From Topomyia yanbarensis (lineage: Eukaryota; Arthropoda; Insecta; Diptera; Culicidae), in the NCBI RefSeq assembly GCF_030247195.1, contig NC_080671.1:71733412-71797411 (forward strand): DNA of 64,000 bases, read 5' to 3'. Positions 1 to 11,330 of the stretch are shown piece by piece. Position numbers and translations under genes: made by a program. Below the pieces are notes generated by a model that saw nothing but the letters and a program-made list of their open reading frames with translations, did not search any database and was not told the origin of the DNA. Within the stretch, counting starts at the first letter, position 1. Every line of letters begins with the position of its first letter.

Positions 1-854
1 ATGTTTATACAAGTAGTGTAGCAGTGGAATATGTGGCAAATATGGAACAGTGCGCTGTCATGTTTCAGTTGGAAGGAAACTGAGAAACATATCGAGTCAT
101 ATCAAAGCTGCCTCCGCGAAACGAGGATTTTAGTTGAAATTTCATTGTGCTGATAACGCTCTTTGCTGTTTATACAATGTGATGAATTGAGGCCAAATTT
201 TCCAGGAATAAGATTATGTATGTTGTTATATATAATTAGAAATAATTATTGAATAATTTTCTGGTAAAACATTGCATAAAGGAGGTCTTCTCATCAATTA
301 GTTTCAAAAAATCGTTTTTTTTGTTTTTGTTAGACTTATTATCTGAGAATATTTATGCAAAATTTCGCAGTATAGCTGAATAACGTCTCATGTCTGCAAC
401 TTTCCTTTGATTTGATTTATTTTACTAAAAGCTTCCTAAAAGTTATGTATACAAGTAACAATTGTTTTTTAGATAATTTAATTGTGCACAAACGGAATTA
501 AAAATGAATTTAAAAATCACATTTTACAATGCTCATAACGCACTTACTGCAAAAAGTCGGAAAAATCGAGTACTTATTTTACGAAATTACTAAAATATTT
601 AATATTTCTACTTTTAATCATCATAGTAGTCTATACTATACCGAAAAGCCTTACGAATGAGAAAGCTTTTTTTTTTGTTTCAGGTGAAAATTACGGACTG
701 AATCTTGCAAGGAGTTTGAGTTGTCCGCGAAAAATAACAGCTGCCCACTAACTTTTACATATTTTTCCGAGACAATTATGTTCGAAACGGTGGAGACGAG
801 GTCTTTTTTGCGATTTTAAAATCGAAATGATTTTGGCTCCTGACAAGTTTTTGA
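1..854. other. AT-rich non-coding sequence
   Basis: No open frame, terminal repeat or recognisable repeat family is visible. It is simple AT-rich sequence with short T runs. Confidence 0.5.
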
Positions 855-1356
855 AGAAAAAAACTTTTACGTTCGCTGTTCTTCAACAACGCAGCTGAAG
901 AAAATCATTTTGCATCTGTAAGTTCGTGCCCCAAGCGGACTGGACTCGAGGAGATACGGCCACATGCGTCCACTCGCAGGCGGCCCGACGTCAAGAAGTC
1001 TCCTCAAAACTGGAACTGGTTCATTCCGGTGACCTCCTGGCTACAGATATTGTTGATCCGGACAAGGCCATTCATTACGGAGTGTTCAACGTTCAAACAA
1101 ATGTTTGCAACGATGGCTGTCCTGATGGGTGTTCTCTACATCGGCAACATTGGTATCTTCATCGTACATACATTCGTCCACGTGGAACTCAGTGATGTCC
1201 TAAGATTGTTATGTGACTCGCTGTTGTGCTTGTCGGGTTAACTGCGTGGATCTCCTGGGTTCGATTGAATGCAAAATCGGCTACGACTGGAATCCAGAAA
1301 ATCGTGAGTATTCTGTGTGTGGGGGTCAAGGCCGCCATCACGAGAGATGCAGATGA
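855..1356 (+). other. Unassigned open frames: hydrophobic segment followed by Cys-rich frame
   Basis: Frame 3 is open for about 128 codons from 855 to 1241. From an ATG at 1101 it encodes a strongly hydrophobic stretch (MFATMAVLMGVLYIGNIGIF) that would serve as a signal peptide or membrane segment. Immediately downstream, frame 1 is open from 1204 to the TGA at 1354; of its 50 codons eight are Cys (motifs CCACRVNC, IECKIGYDW, YSVC, ERC). The two frames differ by one register and no intron-sized gap separates them. GTGAGT donor-like sites lie near 1303 and 1384. This could be a decayed gene for a small secreted Cys-rich protein, a pair of exons, or chance. I do not recognise a family. Confidence 0.2.
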
Positions 1357-1555
1357 CAGTATTCTGGATGATTCTGTTACACGTGAGTCCGATTTATTTG
1401 TCGTTTTCTAAAAGATCATTTTTGAGATTCGTTGGTGTATGTGTATGGGATCTTCGAGATTGTCAATTACTTAAACTTATAAGTTTCATAGGGTTCAGTT
1501 GTCTGGTTCTCGTTGATTGACAAGATGTATTTTTAATGATTCCTAACCCATAGAA

Positions 1556-1960
1556 ATAGGCAAATTAAGAGCGAGTACAGGCGCTGTAACCTAGGCTTAT
1601 TGGCCAGGGCAAGGTGTAAATACCTCTGTCCCATCCCAAAGGACCAAAGGAGTGACACAAAAACCTTCTTAGCCAAGTCACTCCCAACGATTTATTATAT
1701 CCCCTTTAAACTGAAACGGTCGGTACGGTTGTTCTCGTTTCTTCCTCCTTTAAGATTCAAAGTAATTCGTTAATTTAATTATTCATTAAATGAATAATTT
1801 AATTACCGTCTAATTTTGAAACATCTTCAAACCCAACTCTGCACAGTAGGCCTGGCCGTTTTAATATTTGCTACGTATGGAAATATGCTTCAAATATTAA
1901 TATTGACGAGGCAACACTACAGAAAATGCAGTGTTTTCCCGGATGCTTTTCAATACTGGT
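1556..1960. repeat. Unclassified unique-looking or dispersed sequence
   Basis: A moderately GC-rich stretch (1575-1740) with no open frame, reading like the 3' untranslated part of a mobile element, sits between AT-rich flanks. No ends or duplications are visible, so the assignment as an interspersed repeat is inference only. Confidence 0.2.
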
Positions 1961-2439
1961 TTTGTATTGGTTAGAATAGAATAGAATCCGTCATTTTTTT
2001 TTTCAAAACTATTTTGACATTCAACGAGCTGTTTTCGTGTCCAAAACGTCCTAAAAACCAACTTTTTATGAGCCACTGATGTGTAGACCCCTTACGTGGT
2101 TATACCGCTCTAGAACAACAAAAAGTAGACATATTTCAGAAATTTTTCTTGGCGCGATGGAGAGATAAATACAGAGATCCACTGAAATGGGATTTATAAT
2201 ACTAATTGTGATATAAGAAAAATATAGCTTACAAGTAATTCCATCTCAAGATGGTGGCAGGGCAGCATTTTTCCGTCGGCGATTTTTTTTCGAAAAGATC
2301 CACGGTCGGACATCTATCTCCGGTAATATTTGTGAGTGTACTATACTATATTTCCTCTTAGTGGAGAAAAATTTTGGTAAAAGCTATTTTTTTCTTTACT
2401 AAGGAGAAAATCGTTTTAAACCACTTTTGCGAGTAAGGG

Positions 2440-2835
2440 GCACAAAACCTATAACTAAATTAGTTATTTGAAAAGCGTTTCGAGTTCCTCTCATCAGAGT
2501 CTAACAGTAACTTAGTGACAAGACTAATCTACACACCTAGAAAAAATCTTGACTTTAATTTTACATGACGTTGAAGTTCGAACATCGCGTAATTTTACAT
2601 ATGGCGTTTGTTTTGAATGTTAATAAGTGTAATTTAATATCACTGCGCATGAATAACACATTTTTCATGTAAAATTAAGAGGAACCCGGTTATATTTCAT
2701 CATTTCATGAATTACGGTTTGTTAAATCGTGTCATCTTTATAATTACGTCAAGGATGAAATTCACATTCATTCACATTCTTATGAGAAGAACTCGAAACG
2801 CCTTTCCAATAACTAATTTAATATTTGAGAGGCTG
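2440..2835. mobile_element. MITE-like element with ~60-bp inverted termini
   Basis: The left segment (2446-2500) contains TTAGTTATTTGAAAAGCG and TTTCGAGTTCCTCTCATCAG. The right segment (2765-2830) is its inverted counterpart with a few mismatches (CTTATGAGAAGAACTCGAAA, CGCCTTTCCAATAACTAAT). About 260 bp lies between and holds a further inverted pair based on TTTTACATGA / TCATGTAAAA. There is no coding capacity. A related left end, continuing into ACTTAGTGACAGGGC, recurs at 63200-63290, so this is a dispersed family. Confidence 0.55.
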
Positions 2836-3030
2836 CGCATAAGAGTAGGTTGAAAATTCACTGCGAGTAAAAACAGTATACTTTTTATTCAGAGGAAAAC
2901 CGGTTCTAGTACCAGTAAGCTCGAAAATGGAATTAAAAATAACCTTAGTGCAAAAATCGGTCATGAAGAAACCACGTTCCTGAGAGTAGATAATGCCATT
3001 TTTATCCTAAGAATGGTTTCAGAAATTATT

Positions 3031-3607
3031 AATATGGTTGTTATTTGAAAGGAGATGGTCAGGAGAGACCAGGTATTCATGATCAACGTCGTTTTAAAAT
3101 CCAAGATAGCGACTTTCAGTTACCACAAAATAGTGAAAACTATTATCAATATGGGTGTCATTTGTCGGTGGTTAGTATACATCAAGAATGGATGATTAAC
3201 GTGATTTTGAAATCCGAGATAGCGACTTCCGGTTACCACAAAACAGTGAAAATAATCACCAATATGGATGTCATTTGAAAGGGGTCAGTAAACACAAAAA
3301 TTGATGATCACTGCTATTTTTCAATCCAAGATGGCTACTGCCGGTTACCACAAAACAATGAAAACCATCATCAATGTGGGTGTCATATGAAAGGGGGTGG
3401 TTAGTAGACATAGGTAATTGATGATTCGCGCCATTTCGAAATCCTAGATGGCGACTGCCGATTACCAGAAAATAGAACTACCATCAACATGGATGTCATT
3501 TGAAAGGAGTTTGTCAGTATACACCAGGAATTGATGATTAACGCCATTTTGAAATTCATGATGGCAACTTCCTATTACTACAAAACTGTGAAAACCATCG
3601 TCAATAT
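3031..3607 (+). repeat. 113-117 bp satellite array, first block
   Basis: Five diverged tandem units begin at about 3031, 3148, 3261, 3373 and 3486, each containing GGTGTCATTTGAAAGG, then a TTGATGATTAACGCCATTTT-like stretch, AAATCCAAGATGGCGACT and TCCGGTTACCACAAAA. The array is cut at 3607 by an inserted element and resumes at 5443. The same core motif builds the array at 25634-26452. Confidence 0.9.
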
Positions 3608-5442
3608 CCCAAGCAGCAATTATGACAACTGAAAGTTTGAAACGTTCCACAATTGCAACACAACAAAGTTTCTTATTAGGCATGTTCGAAAAATAACGGT
3701 TAGCCTATTGCAATTGATAATGCAACACATCGTTGTTCATCTGCACAATAGGTCTGAGATAAACCTCGTAGTAACAAGATTTATAGCACCATTATCAGTT
3801 GTGATCAGTAACATTTCTAAGTTTCAGAAGTAGTCAAACAAATTGCAGAAAATTATGCATATTTCGTGGGAATATGCAGTTTTTCTTTGGAACATTTAAA
3901 ACAGTTGAGCAACTGTTCAGAGACAGAGATATGTTGCACCAGCAGTTCAACTAGTTGCATGTATGTTCATATCCTACAATGACAGTTCATGTTGTTGCTA
4001 GTGCAACATGTTTCCGCAACTTAATGCCAAATTACTTATATTCTTGGGTTTATGTTTTAATTTGTGTAATTTGCTTGTGAAACTCCATGTCACCAGTACA
4101 TCTGAAGAGGGTTTATACGTACAGTGTAAAGCCATTTTCAATAAAAACAAACAAAAACCAGGAATTGCATTTATCGCTCATATGTGTAAATGCGTCCGGA
4201 TAATTTGCTGCTGGGACAAAAAAAAACTCACATTTTCACATGAAAAGTTATTGGCACTCACACAACTTCTCCGGATAAATACAATGTGTTATTTCTTTGG
4301 ATAAATAAAACCGCCGGAGAATGAGCGAATAAGTATATCACAGTATCCTTTTTGCACTCGCTACTTTGCTATCGCTATTCCAAAGCACGAAAAAACAAGT
4401 TTATCGTACCGTTTGCCGCCTCTCTTTGATTGATTTCCACGAAATTAAAATATCACCTTCTCCGGTGAGAAGGAAAAAATCAAATAAATTTTATCTGGAA
4501 AATTATTCTCATGCTATTAGTGGAGACGGAGAATTTTGTGACTCATCTTATCTCGGAAAAGTTGAACATCGGATAAGCTTCTTCTCGCGTGAGTGAGAGA
4601 GAATTACAATGCCTGACAAAAACAAATCGAAACATTTTTGGACTAACGTCTAGCTAATTTCAAGTAATAACCAATGAACCTACGTCGACATTGGTCAAAA
4701 ATTAGTCTACTAATATTTTGGTCATTTTGATATTGTGTTTCTGTTATTCATTAATATTGACGAAAAATCAGATTTTTTTTGAGAAAATGGTAATATGTTA
4801 ATCAAAATGCAATTTCAAAATAGGGCGTGAGAATTTGAGAGGTAGAATTATATGTTACACAGTAATACTACAGTAACAAACTTGTTTGTCTAGAAACTCA
4901 TTCAAACGATCAATTATTTCCATTTGGAACCAAGCAGATGATAAATATTTTCCTCTAATAATGAATATTTTCCAGCATCTGTAGTGCGATATTTTTATTA
5001 GAAATTAGGTTCAATAAGTTTTTGTAAGTATTCATAATTGCACGACTGTTTCTTCAAATATTTGAAGATGTTGCCCACCATACAAGAAATCTGCGCTTTT
5101 TCCGTAATAGAATTGTATACCAGATTAACTCCATACACACTTAATTTTTTCTGCCGAATCTCAGCTTTTTTCACATCTTTTGCCGAAATCTCAATAGCTG
5201 AGATCTCAGTAAACAATTTTTTTGCTGGGATCTCAGTAAAAGTGAAGTTTCATTGCTGAGATTCGGAAAATATTTCACAAAAAATCAGCAAATAAATCTC
5301 ACTGTACTGAGATATCAGTTGCCAAATTTGCTGACTACACGGCTGTTGATAAATTGTCGATCCGAATTGAGTGTGTAAACACTACGATAAGTTATACAAT
5401 CACTTGAGAAACGCAATTGAGCGACAAAGTATCTTACTTGGG
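3608..5442. mobile_element. 1,835-bp DNA element inserted in the satellite (CCCAAG...CTTGGG ends)
   Basis: The satellite unit is interrupted exactly after AT at 3606-3607 and resumes with AT at 5443-5444, so removing 3608-5442 plus one AT restores a normal unit. The element begins CCCAAGCAGCAATT and ends ATCTTACTTGGG, a short inverted terminus. It has no substantial protein frame. It holds many AGTTGCAA/TTGCAAC motifs at 3640-4010 and a block rich in GAGATCTCAG palindromes at 5130-5400. A diverged copy of that last block lies at 27390-27600. Superfamily unknown; non-autonomous. Confidence 0.7.
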
Positions 5443-5598
5443 ATGGGTGTCATTTGCAAGGGAGTGGTCAGCAGGTACCAGAAATTGATGATTTTACACC
5501 ATTTTAAAAACCTTTAACTTCCGATTACCGCAACACCATCACCAACATGGGCGTCATTTGAAAAGGAGGTTGTCAGTAGACATCGATAATTGATGATT
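5443..5598 (+). repeat. 113-117 bp satellite array, second block
   Basis: This continues the array of 3031-3607 after the inserted element (about 1.4 units, with GGGTGTCATTTGCAAGG and GGGCGTCATTTGAAAAGG). It is then interrupted mid-unit, just after TTGATGATT, by a retrotransposon. Confidence 0.85.
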
Positions 5599-6579
5599 GA
5601 GCAACTCCAAATCAGCATTAAGGATTGTCTATCTACACCATTCTTCGCTACATCCGGCATCCCACAAGGAAGCCATCTCGGTCCAGTGATATTCCTCCTC
5701 TACTTTAATGACGTAAACATCAAATTACAAGGACCCCGCCTTTCTTTTGCCGACGACATGAAAATTTTTCAACAAATACGGGATAAAATCGATGCCGAGC
5801 TTCTTCAGATGGAACTGGACAACTTTAGTACGTGGTGTGATCTAAACAGAATGGTTTTAAACCCGAGCAAATGCTCAATCGTTACGTTCACGCGGAAACG
5901 CCATCCGATTCAGTTTAACTACCATCTCTTCGACTCGAGTATTCCAAGACACTCTAACGTCAAGGATCTCGGAGTCATCATGGATTCGGCACTAACGTTC
6001 AAACCACATACACCATCCATTGTGGATAAGGCTTCAAGACAGCTTGGGTTCATCTTCCGAATAGCGAAAAACTTTAACGACGTATACTGTTTTAAATCTC
6101 TCTATTGTGCGCTGGTTCGCTCAACACTGGAATATTGTTCTGCTGTTTGGAACCCTTACTACCAGAACGGTGTCGACAGAATCGACGCCGTCCAACGCCG
6201 GTTCATACGCTTTGCTCTCCGACATCTTCCTTGGCAAAACAGATTTCAGCTGCCGAGCTACGAGAACCGTTGTCAGTTAATACAGCTCGATACTCTAAGC
6301 ATCCGGAGGGACTGCTCTCGAGCCCTGTTCGTCTCGGACTTACTGTCTGCCAGGGTGGATTGCCCTACAATCCTCGGACGCCTCGATCTTCAAGCTCGCG
6401 TTCGAGCTCTGCGCAATAACTCTCTTCTGCGAGTCCCATTCAGGAGAACTAACGATGGGCGCCAGAGCGCTGTTACCGGACTCCAGCGTGTGTTTAACAG
6501 TGTGGCGACGGCGTTTGACTTGAACCTGGCAAGGAATTCGATAAAAACTAAAATAATTCGTATTCTGAAATGTAATTAG
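5599..6579 (+). pseudogene. Reverse transcriptase C-terminal part (CR1-type ORF2), open but 5'-truncated
   Basis: This is the palm-to-thumb half of a non-LTR retrotransposon reverse transcriptase, the enzyme that copies element RNA at a nicked target. The frame stays open for about 329 codons up to the stop. Visible motifs are GIPQGSHLGP, then the catalytic LSFADDMKIF, the thumb motif VKDLGVIMDSALTF, and the C-terminal ALVRSTLEYCSAVW and RRFIRFALRHLPW with YENRCQL. The endonuclease and RT fingers are missing, so no function is expected. The reading frame begins in the flanking satellite, so there is no genuine start codon. The absence of stops over nearly 1 kb suggests a fairly recent insertion, unlike every other RT in the window. 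Confidence 0.9.
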
Positions 6580-6655
6580 TTTAAGTAACCACCATTGGGG
6601 CCAAGGGGTCTGTTGGTGACGGTACAACAAATAAACAAATAAACAAATAAACAAA
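5599..6655 (+). mobile_element. 5'-truncated CR1-type non-LTR retrotransposon
   Basis: The copy starts abruptly in the RT domain within a satellite unit, runs through the stop at 6577-6579, a short 3' UTR (about 70 bp) and a tail of tandem AAATAAAC units (6625-6655), after which the satellite unit resumes at ATTTTGAAATTC. This is the structure expected from incomplete target-primed reverse transcription. Assignment to the CR1 group rests on similarity of the C-terminal region to the element at 43.9-48.2 kb. Confidence 0.85.
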
Positions 6656-6790
6656 TAGACACTATTTTGAAATTCACGATGGCGACTTCCGCGTATCAGA
6701 AAATATAGAGAACATTCAATAGTGTGGTGTCATTTGAAATGGGTTGGTCAGTAACCAGTAGTTTATTATTTTTAACCACGTTTTAACATA
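6656..6790 (+). repeat. 113-117 bp satellite array, third block
   Basis: This holds the remainder of the interrupted unit (ATTTTGAAATTCACGATGGC) plus one more diverged unit (GGTGTCATTTGAAATGGG), after which the array fades out. Confidence 0.8.
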
Positions 6791-7835
6791 GTGTATGTTG
6801 ATCATCAGTTTTTATGAACATTTGAAGATTTTTTAAAATTAATTTAAAAATGATTAAATTAATTTAAATTCAATATATTAATAGCCACCCAGCAGAGTTG
6901 AAAATTGCGAAAATTAAAAAAAAGTAAATTTGGTGACAAGCTACGGCATACATTTGAATGTAGAATTGAATGGCGTAATCTTATTGTGTTTATAAAGTCT
7001 CATTTTCATGTTAGGTACTTTAAACTGGAAAAATGAAGAGGAATGAGGTGAATGTTGAAAAACTGAATGTTGAAACTGGATCTTCAGAAAAATTAAAAAC
7101 AAAGCTGGTAAAATTTAAGATAGTATAGGAAATTAATAATTTAAAAATATATTTGAAATTTTTCCGAAAGTCGGCCCAAAAAAAAACCAAAGTCACCACC
7201 AGTAAGGACCGATTTTGCAAACTCACTCCGAAGAACAAAATAGTCTTAATGCCCTAACCTTGCATGTGAGATGTGAGCCCGATGACTTTTTTGACATGAT
7301 GGGTTTGGGACGCCGTAGTGTATAGCCGTATGGAGTAGACAGTGTGAGCAGTGTAAGTGAACCAGGAATCAGTTCTTTTTTCTGTTTTCGCTGGAATTAA
7401 CAATTAATGAAACAACAGAATTATGGCCATGATCTTCTCTTGATAAGTTGCGATTCTGTGTATTATCTTTAATAATTGAAAAACAGTCACTTCTTTATTA
7501 GATTTGCACATTTTTTCTTTACATACAGAACACTGACTCTATTTTGGTCTGCGAGCGGAGATGCGCGACAGAAAGAAGCATGCAAGCATCGTTATGCCTA
7601 AAGTCGATGTTAGCTCACGCTGAATGCAAAAATAACTAATGTGACCTGTGTTTAGTTGGTCACAATAAATCCGTGGTTACTGGGCCAACTTAATATAGGC
7701 CTCTAGAATTTTTGTTATATTTGTAAATATTGTCACTAAATGTCTAAATGTGAAATGAATGTCATAGCTTCCGTGTTTACATGTTTGAGGGATGTTTATT
7801 TCATTTTCTTCGGTTGGTGCCCGTCAGTAGATATT
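6791..7835. other. Non-coding AT-rich spacer
   Basis: No credible gene or terminal repeat is visible. The part from 7250 to 7680 is less AT-rich but has no open frame or recognised motif. Confidence 0.4.
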
Positions 7836-7861
7836 CATTTATTTATTTATTTATTTATTTT

Positions 7862-7896
<35 letters not shown>

Positions 7897-7965
7897 TTTG
7901 CTTGTTATTTATTTATTTACATGTTATTTATTTATTTATTTCATATTGATTTATTTACATTATTT
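7836..7965 (+). repeat. (TTTA)n low-complexity tract
   Basis: About 130 bp of near-perfect TTTA/ATTT tetranucleotide repeats, interrupted by GCTTG and ACATG. It could be the 3' tail of a minus-strand retrotransposon, but no coding part is visible next to it. Confidence 0.9.
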
Positions 7966-8021
7966 AATTACTCAATTGTTTATATTATGTGTCAGATAGT
8001 TTGGCGATTTTTTAGCCTTTA

Positions 8022-8469
8022 GTTAAAATTTTACAGTTCGAAAGTTATTTTTTCTTGAATGGAAAAATTTAACCGATAAAGCAAACCATTTCAAAATTTG
8101 AATTATGGATAGTTATTTAGAATTGACAGCTGCGATGACCACAAGTTGGTAGAGGTGTGAACGTTTGTCCATATTTTAAAATTCTTTTTTTTTCTTATTA
8201 CATTAAGTATGACAGTCATAGCCTCGAAAAGTAAACATCCACATCATGAAATAACCCAAACAAATCTTTACACAACACGTTATCGTTTCCATCTTTATCC
8301 CTTAATTTTGTATTGAAAAGGTACAGAAAACGTTTCCACCTTTTTATTCTGCATCATGGGCAAAATTTTAACCATCGAGCTGTCAAATTTGACTATCGTC
8401 CTGTCAATGTTAACCATGCTCCAGAGTAGGGTTATTTTGCAAATAACTTTTGAAGTGTCAGATTTTAAC
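8022..8469. mobile_element. 448-bp MITE flanked by TA
   Basis: The left end is GTTAAAATTTTACAGTTCGA followed by AAGTTATTTTT. The right end is AAATAACTTTTGAAGTGTCA followed by GATTTTAAC, an inverted match over about 30 bp with a few differences. TA lies immediately outside each end (8020-8021 and 8470-8471), the target duplication of Tc1/mariner-type elements. There is no coding capacity. Internally there is a repeated AACCAT...TGTCAA motif. Confidence 0.65.
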
Positions 8470-9780
8470 TAATAGTTAAAAATTACACCAAATGGTTCAC
8501 AGCCTTAGATGACAACTTCGTGTGCTAGTATATTAACATTATTTTAATCAAACTATAAATCCACAACATGCTTCAACGCTTTGTAATAAAACGGTATGAC
8601 AGAAACTGTTATTCTGCCATACAGATCACAAAAATGGTAACCCTGTTCTTGAATGAGATTTTTTACATAAAACATTCTTCAGATACATATTTCAGTGAAG
8701 AAAAATTGTGAGGTTATGTTTGAACAAAACATTTGTTCCAGTGAGTATGCGTTAGACCGGCACAAAAATTAACTTTTTTCGGAACACCACTCAATTGCCC
8801 CCGGACGCCCCATTCCTAATACATTCTTGGTCGGATGCTTACTCACAAGAATTTTTAAGTTTGTTTGCGAAAATATATGAAATATCGGCAATGGAAACAA
8901 TAAATTCAGTAAAAAATGTCAGTATCATCTTATGTAGCCTCAAATGCTCAGATGTATAGTTGAAGATGAAGGGATTAAAATTGCAGAAGACTGCAAATTG
9001 ATCCAACTTTGTGGATAAAAAGATATTGCAATATAATTCTAAGTGCTGCCTCTCTTTCTCGCACATGTTTAGAATAAGACATTTTCAAAAAAAAAATTAA
9101 TCTTCGAAGTTAAATAGTTTTGTCATGTAACCTCCAATCATTATGCAACTTCCAACAAAGTTGTTTGTTATTAAGAAATCTAAACCACCTGAAGTTTTGA
9201 AGTATGCAGAGTAACTGTGGGAATTTTTAGTGAATTTTGATTTCTTGTTCCCGATTTTCCATATATTTCACTATAGAAACTTGAGTGAACTAGAGCTATA
9301 AGAAAAAGCTCATAGCTGGCATATGGTTTGTAGAGCTAATTAACACTTGATTTAGCAGTGTTCCGAAAAAAGTTCAAAAACGTTGCCGGTCTAGTATGCG
9401 TGCACAGTTCTGGGTGCATTGGAAAGCGTTTACGTGAGAAAAGTACATGACACAAATAAATGGTAATATGTTTTAACTTAATCGAAGATAAGTTCGTCAA
9501 AGCTTAGGAAATATTTGTAAAAACTGAAATGAATTCATCAAAATTGATTTTTGGGTGCAAACATATATGCCAGGAATATTATTTGCATTACCAGTATGCA
9601 CAGTTCATATCGGAATACCTAGCGGGCCCGCTAGGCCCCCTTGCCTTTTTGTACATGTAAAAAGTTTATAGGAATCTATGAAGCACACCATATGTAATAT
9701 TTCCGTAATATCTTACTTTTTCAATGAATTTTAGCGTCAGTTAATGGAATTTCCATACTCAAGCTCTTACTACATGCATA
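8470..9780. other. Non-coding AT-rich spacer
   Basis: No open frame or element end is recognised. The one distinctive item is a perfect 18-bp palindrome at 9618-9635 (CCTAGCGGGCCCGCTAGG), followed by a short C-rich stretch. Confidence 0.4.
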
Positions 9781-9799
9781 ACGCTTTGTAACTTAGAAA

Positions 9800-10210
9800 T
9801 CGATAGCCGCCGGGCCTGGAAGACCCGCGTGCCCAGAGACCACGTATTGAGGGAAGATAGTCCACTCAGTGAAATTCTCCTGGAGACCGCAGAAAACGAC
9901 CCAAATGCTCTAGTGTTCTGTATACCGTAAACCGCAGTGAAAGTGTCAGTCCGCGTAGTAGTTAGTAATAAGTCGTAACACTAAGCGTAAACATTAACTC
10001 GATATCTGTTATATGCGAGAAACGGAAAATATGATGGTTCCACCTTTGAGAAGAACACCTCTAGAAAGATCCCAGATTCCACATAAGCATATTTATGATC
10101 ATTACAGAATAATAGATCAACGACTTGTACGGCAGCTCCCGGTTGGCCTAGGTATCACGAATATGGACATTGGGTGGTCTACCTCAGACTCTCAAGGAAT
10201 CTTTTAATCG
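9800..10210 (+). pseudogene. Decayed coding-like fragment, probably retrotransposon
   Basis: A short open stretch at 9808-9930 encodes SRAWKTRVPRDHVLRED followed by SPLSEILLETAENDPNALVF before a TAA, and a second from 10013 to 10207 starts at an ATG. The sequence is GC-richer than its surroundings and lies just upstream of an R1-type RT remnant, so a retrotransposon ORF end plus untranslated region is likely. I cannot place it in a family. Confidence 0.25.
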
Positions 10211-10539
10211 GGACCTGGGAACACGACATTCTGAATACGCCCAAATAACGTGCTGGATGTTTTGATAACCCTTGCCACACATGCATAGTTTACTATCAGT
10301 GTGTTCGATATGAAAAAGATGTATATAGTGCATAGACTCGAAATCACGGAATTTGGACACTATGACATAAACGGAACAAGGGCCATTGAAGCTATAGCTA
10401 TATAAGCTATGTTCTTCGCTATCATTTTCTCGCAGTCAATGTGTTTGCATTTATTTGCAAAAGCGTTTCGGATCTCCCACGAATGTAGATGATCCGGAAT
10501 TCCTCGAATAAGCTCTTTCATGGACGTGTATTCTACGCA

Positions 10540-11330
10540 GAACTCCAATGTTGATCTTCTGACAGTGGCGAAAGGTCTAACAGAGAAAAAAGCTCTCGGT
10601 CCGTATGGAGTCACCAACGTGGCAATGAAAACTGCAATCGCGTGTCATTCGCGCACATGTTCAAGATGGCGATGACGAAATGCTTGGCATTGAAATACTT
10701 TCCAGACAGATGGAAAAACCAGAACCTGGCGCAACCCAAAACAGGAGAACCGTTCGGAGATCATCCATCATACCGGGCCATAGACATGCTGGTTACTTTT
10801 GGAAGAGGTGACAAAATGCTTCGATTGTGAAATTTGTCGAGGTAATCCAAACAGTCATTGAGAAAACAGAGAAAGGCGTCCACAAGATTTCCGTACTGTG
10901 CCGTGATAACGATAGGCGTCAAGAACGCGCTCAACGAGATAGTCGAAAGACGTTCTTCTAACGATAACAGGGGAGCTGCTGTAAGCGGTTGCAATGCTGG
11001 CGAGGGGAACGACAAATTCAAACGACAACTGGATCAACTTACAATTAGCTAATCACAAAACAGAGGTGGTATAAAGCGCTTCAGCGGGTTACCGTCGGAG
11101 GCGCAGCAATAATATCGAAACGTGTATTATAACAGCTGAGAGTAATTTTCGATGATTGGTTAAACTTTATAATTATGTGGAGTTGTGACAAGACGGCGAT
11201 ACTGAAATACAATTATCCAGCCTTGGGTACTGCGTTGAAGACCAAGAAAAATTTATATAGGCTAAAAGGCGCGCTTCGAGGCATGGTCAAGCGAGTTGCG
11301 AACGCGTACAATATCAGTTATCTATTTTTT
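10540..11330 (+). pseudogene. R1-type non-LTR retrotransposon RT, heavily decayed
   Basis: Pieces of RT are readable in successive plus-strand frames. LTEKKALGPYGVTNVAMKTA (about 10575-10635) corresponds to the family motif KSKKAPGPDGIPN. Next come FPDRWKNQNLAQPKTGEPFG and PSYRAIDMLV (10700-10800), corresponding to the fingers motif ending YRPICML. Downstream are ANHKTEVV (about 11050) and ISKRVL..LRVIFDDWLNF (11110-11170), the R1 thumb region. Many frameshifts, stops and a deletion removing the YXDD palm mean no product. The same family is better preserved at 21.4-22.9 kb. Confidence 0.6.
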
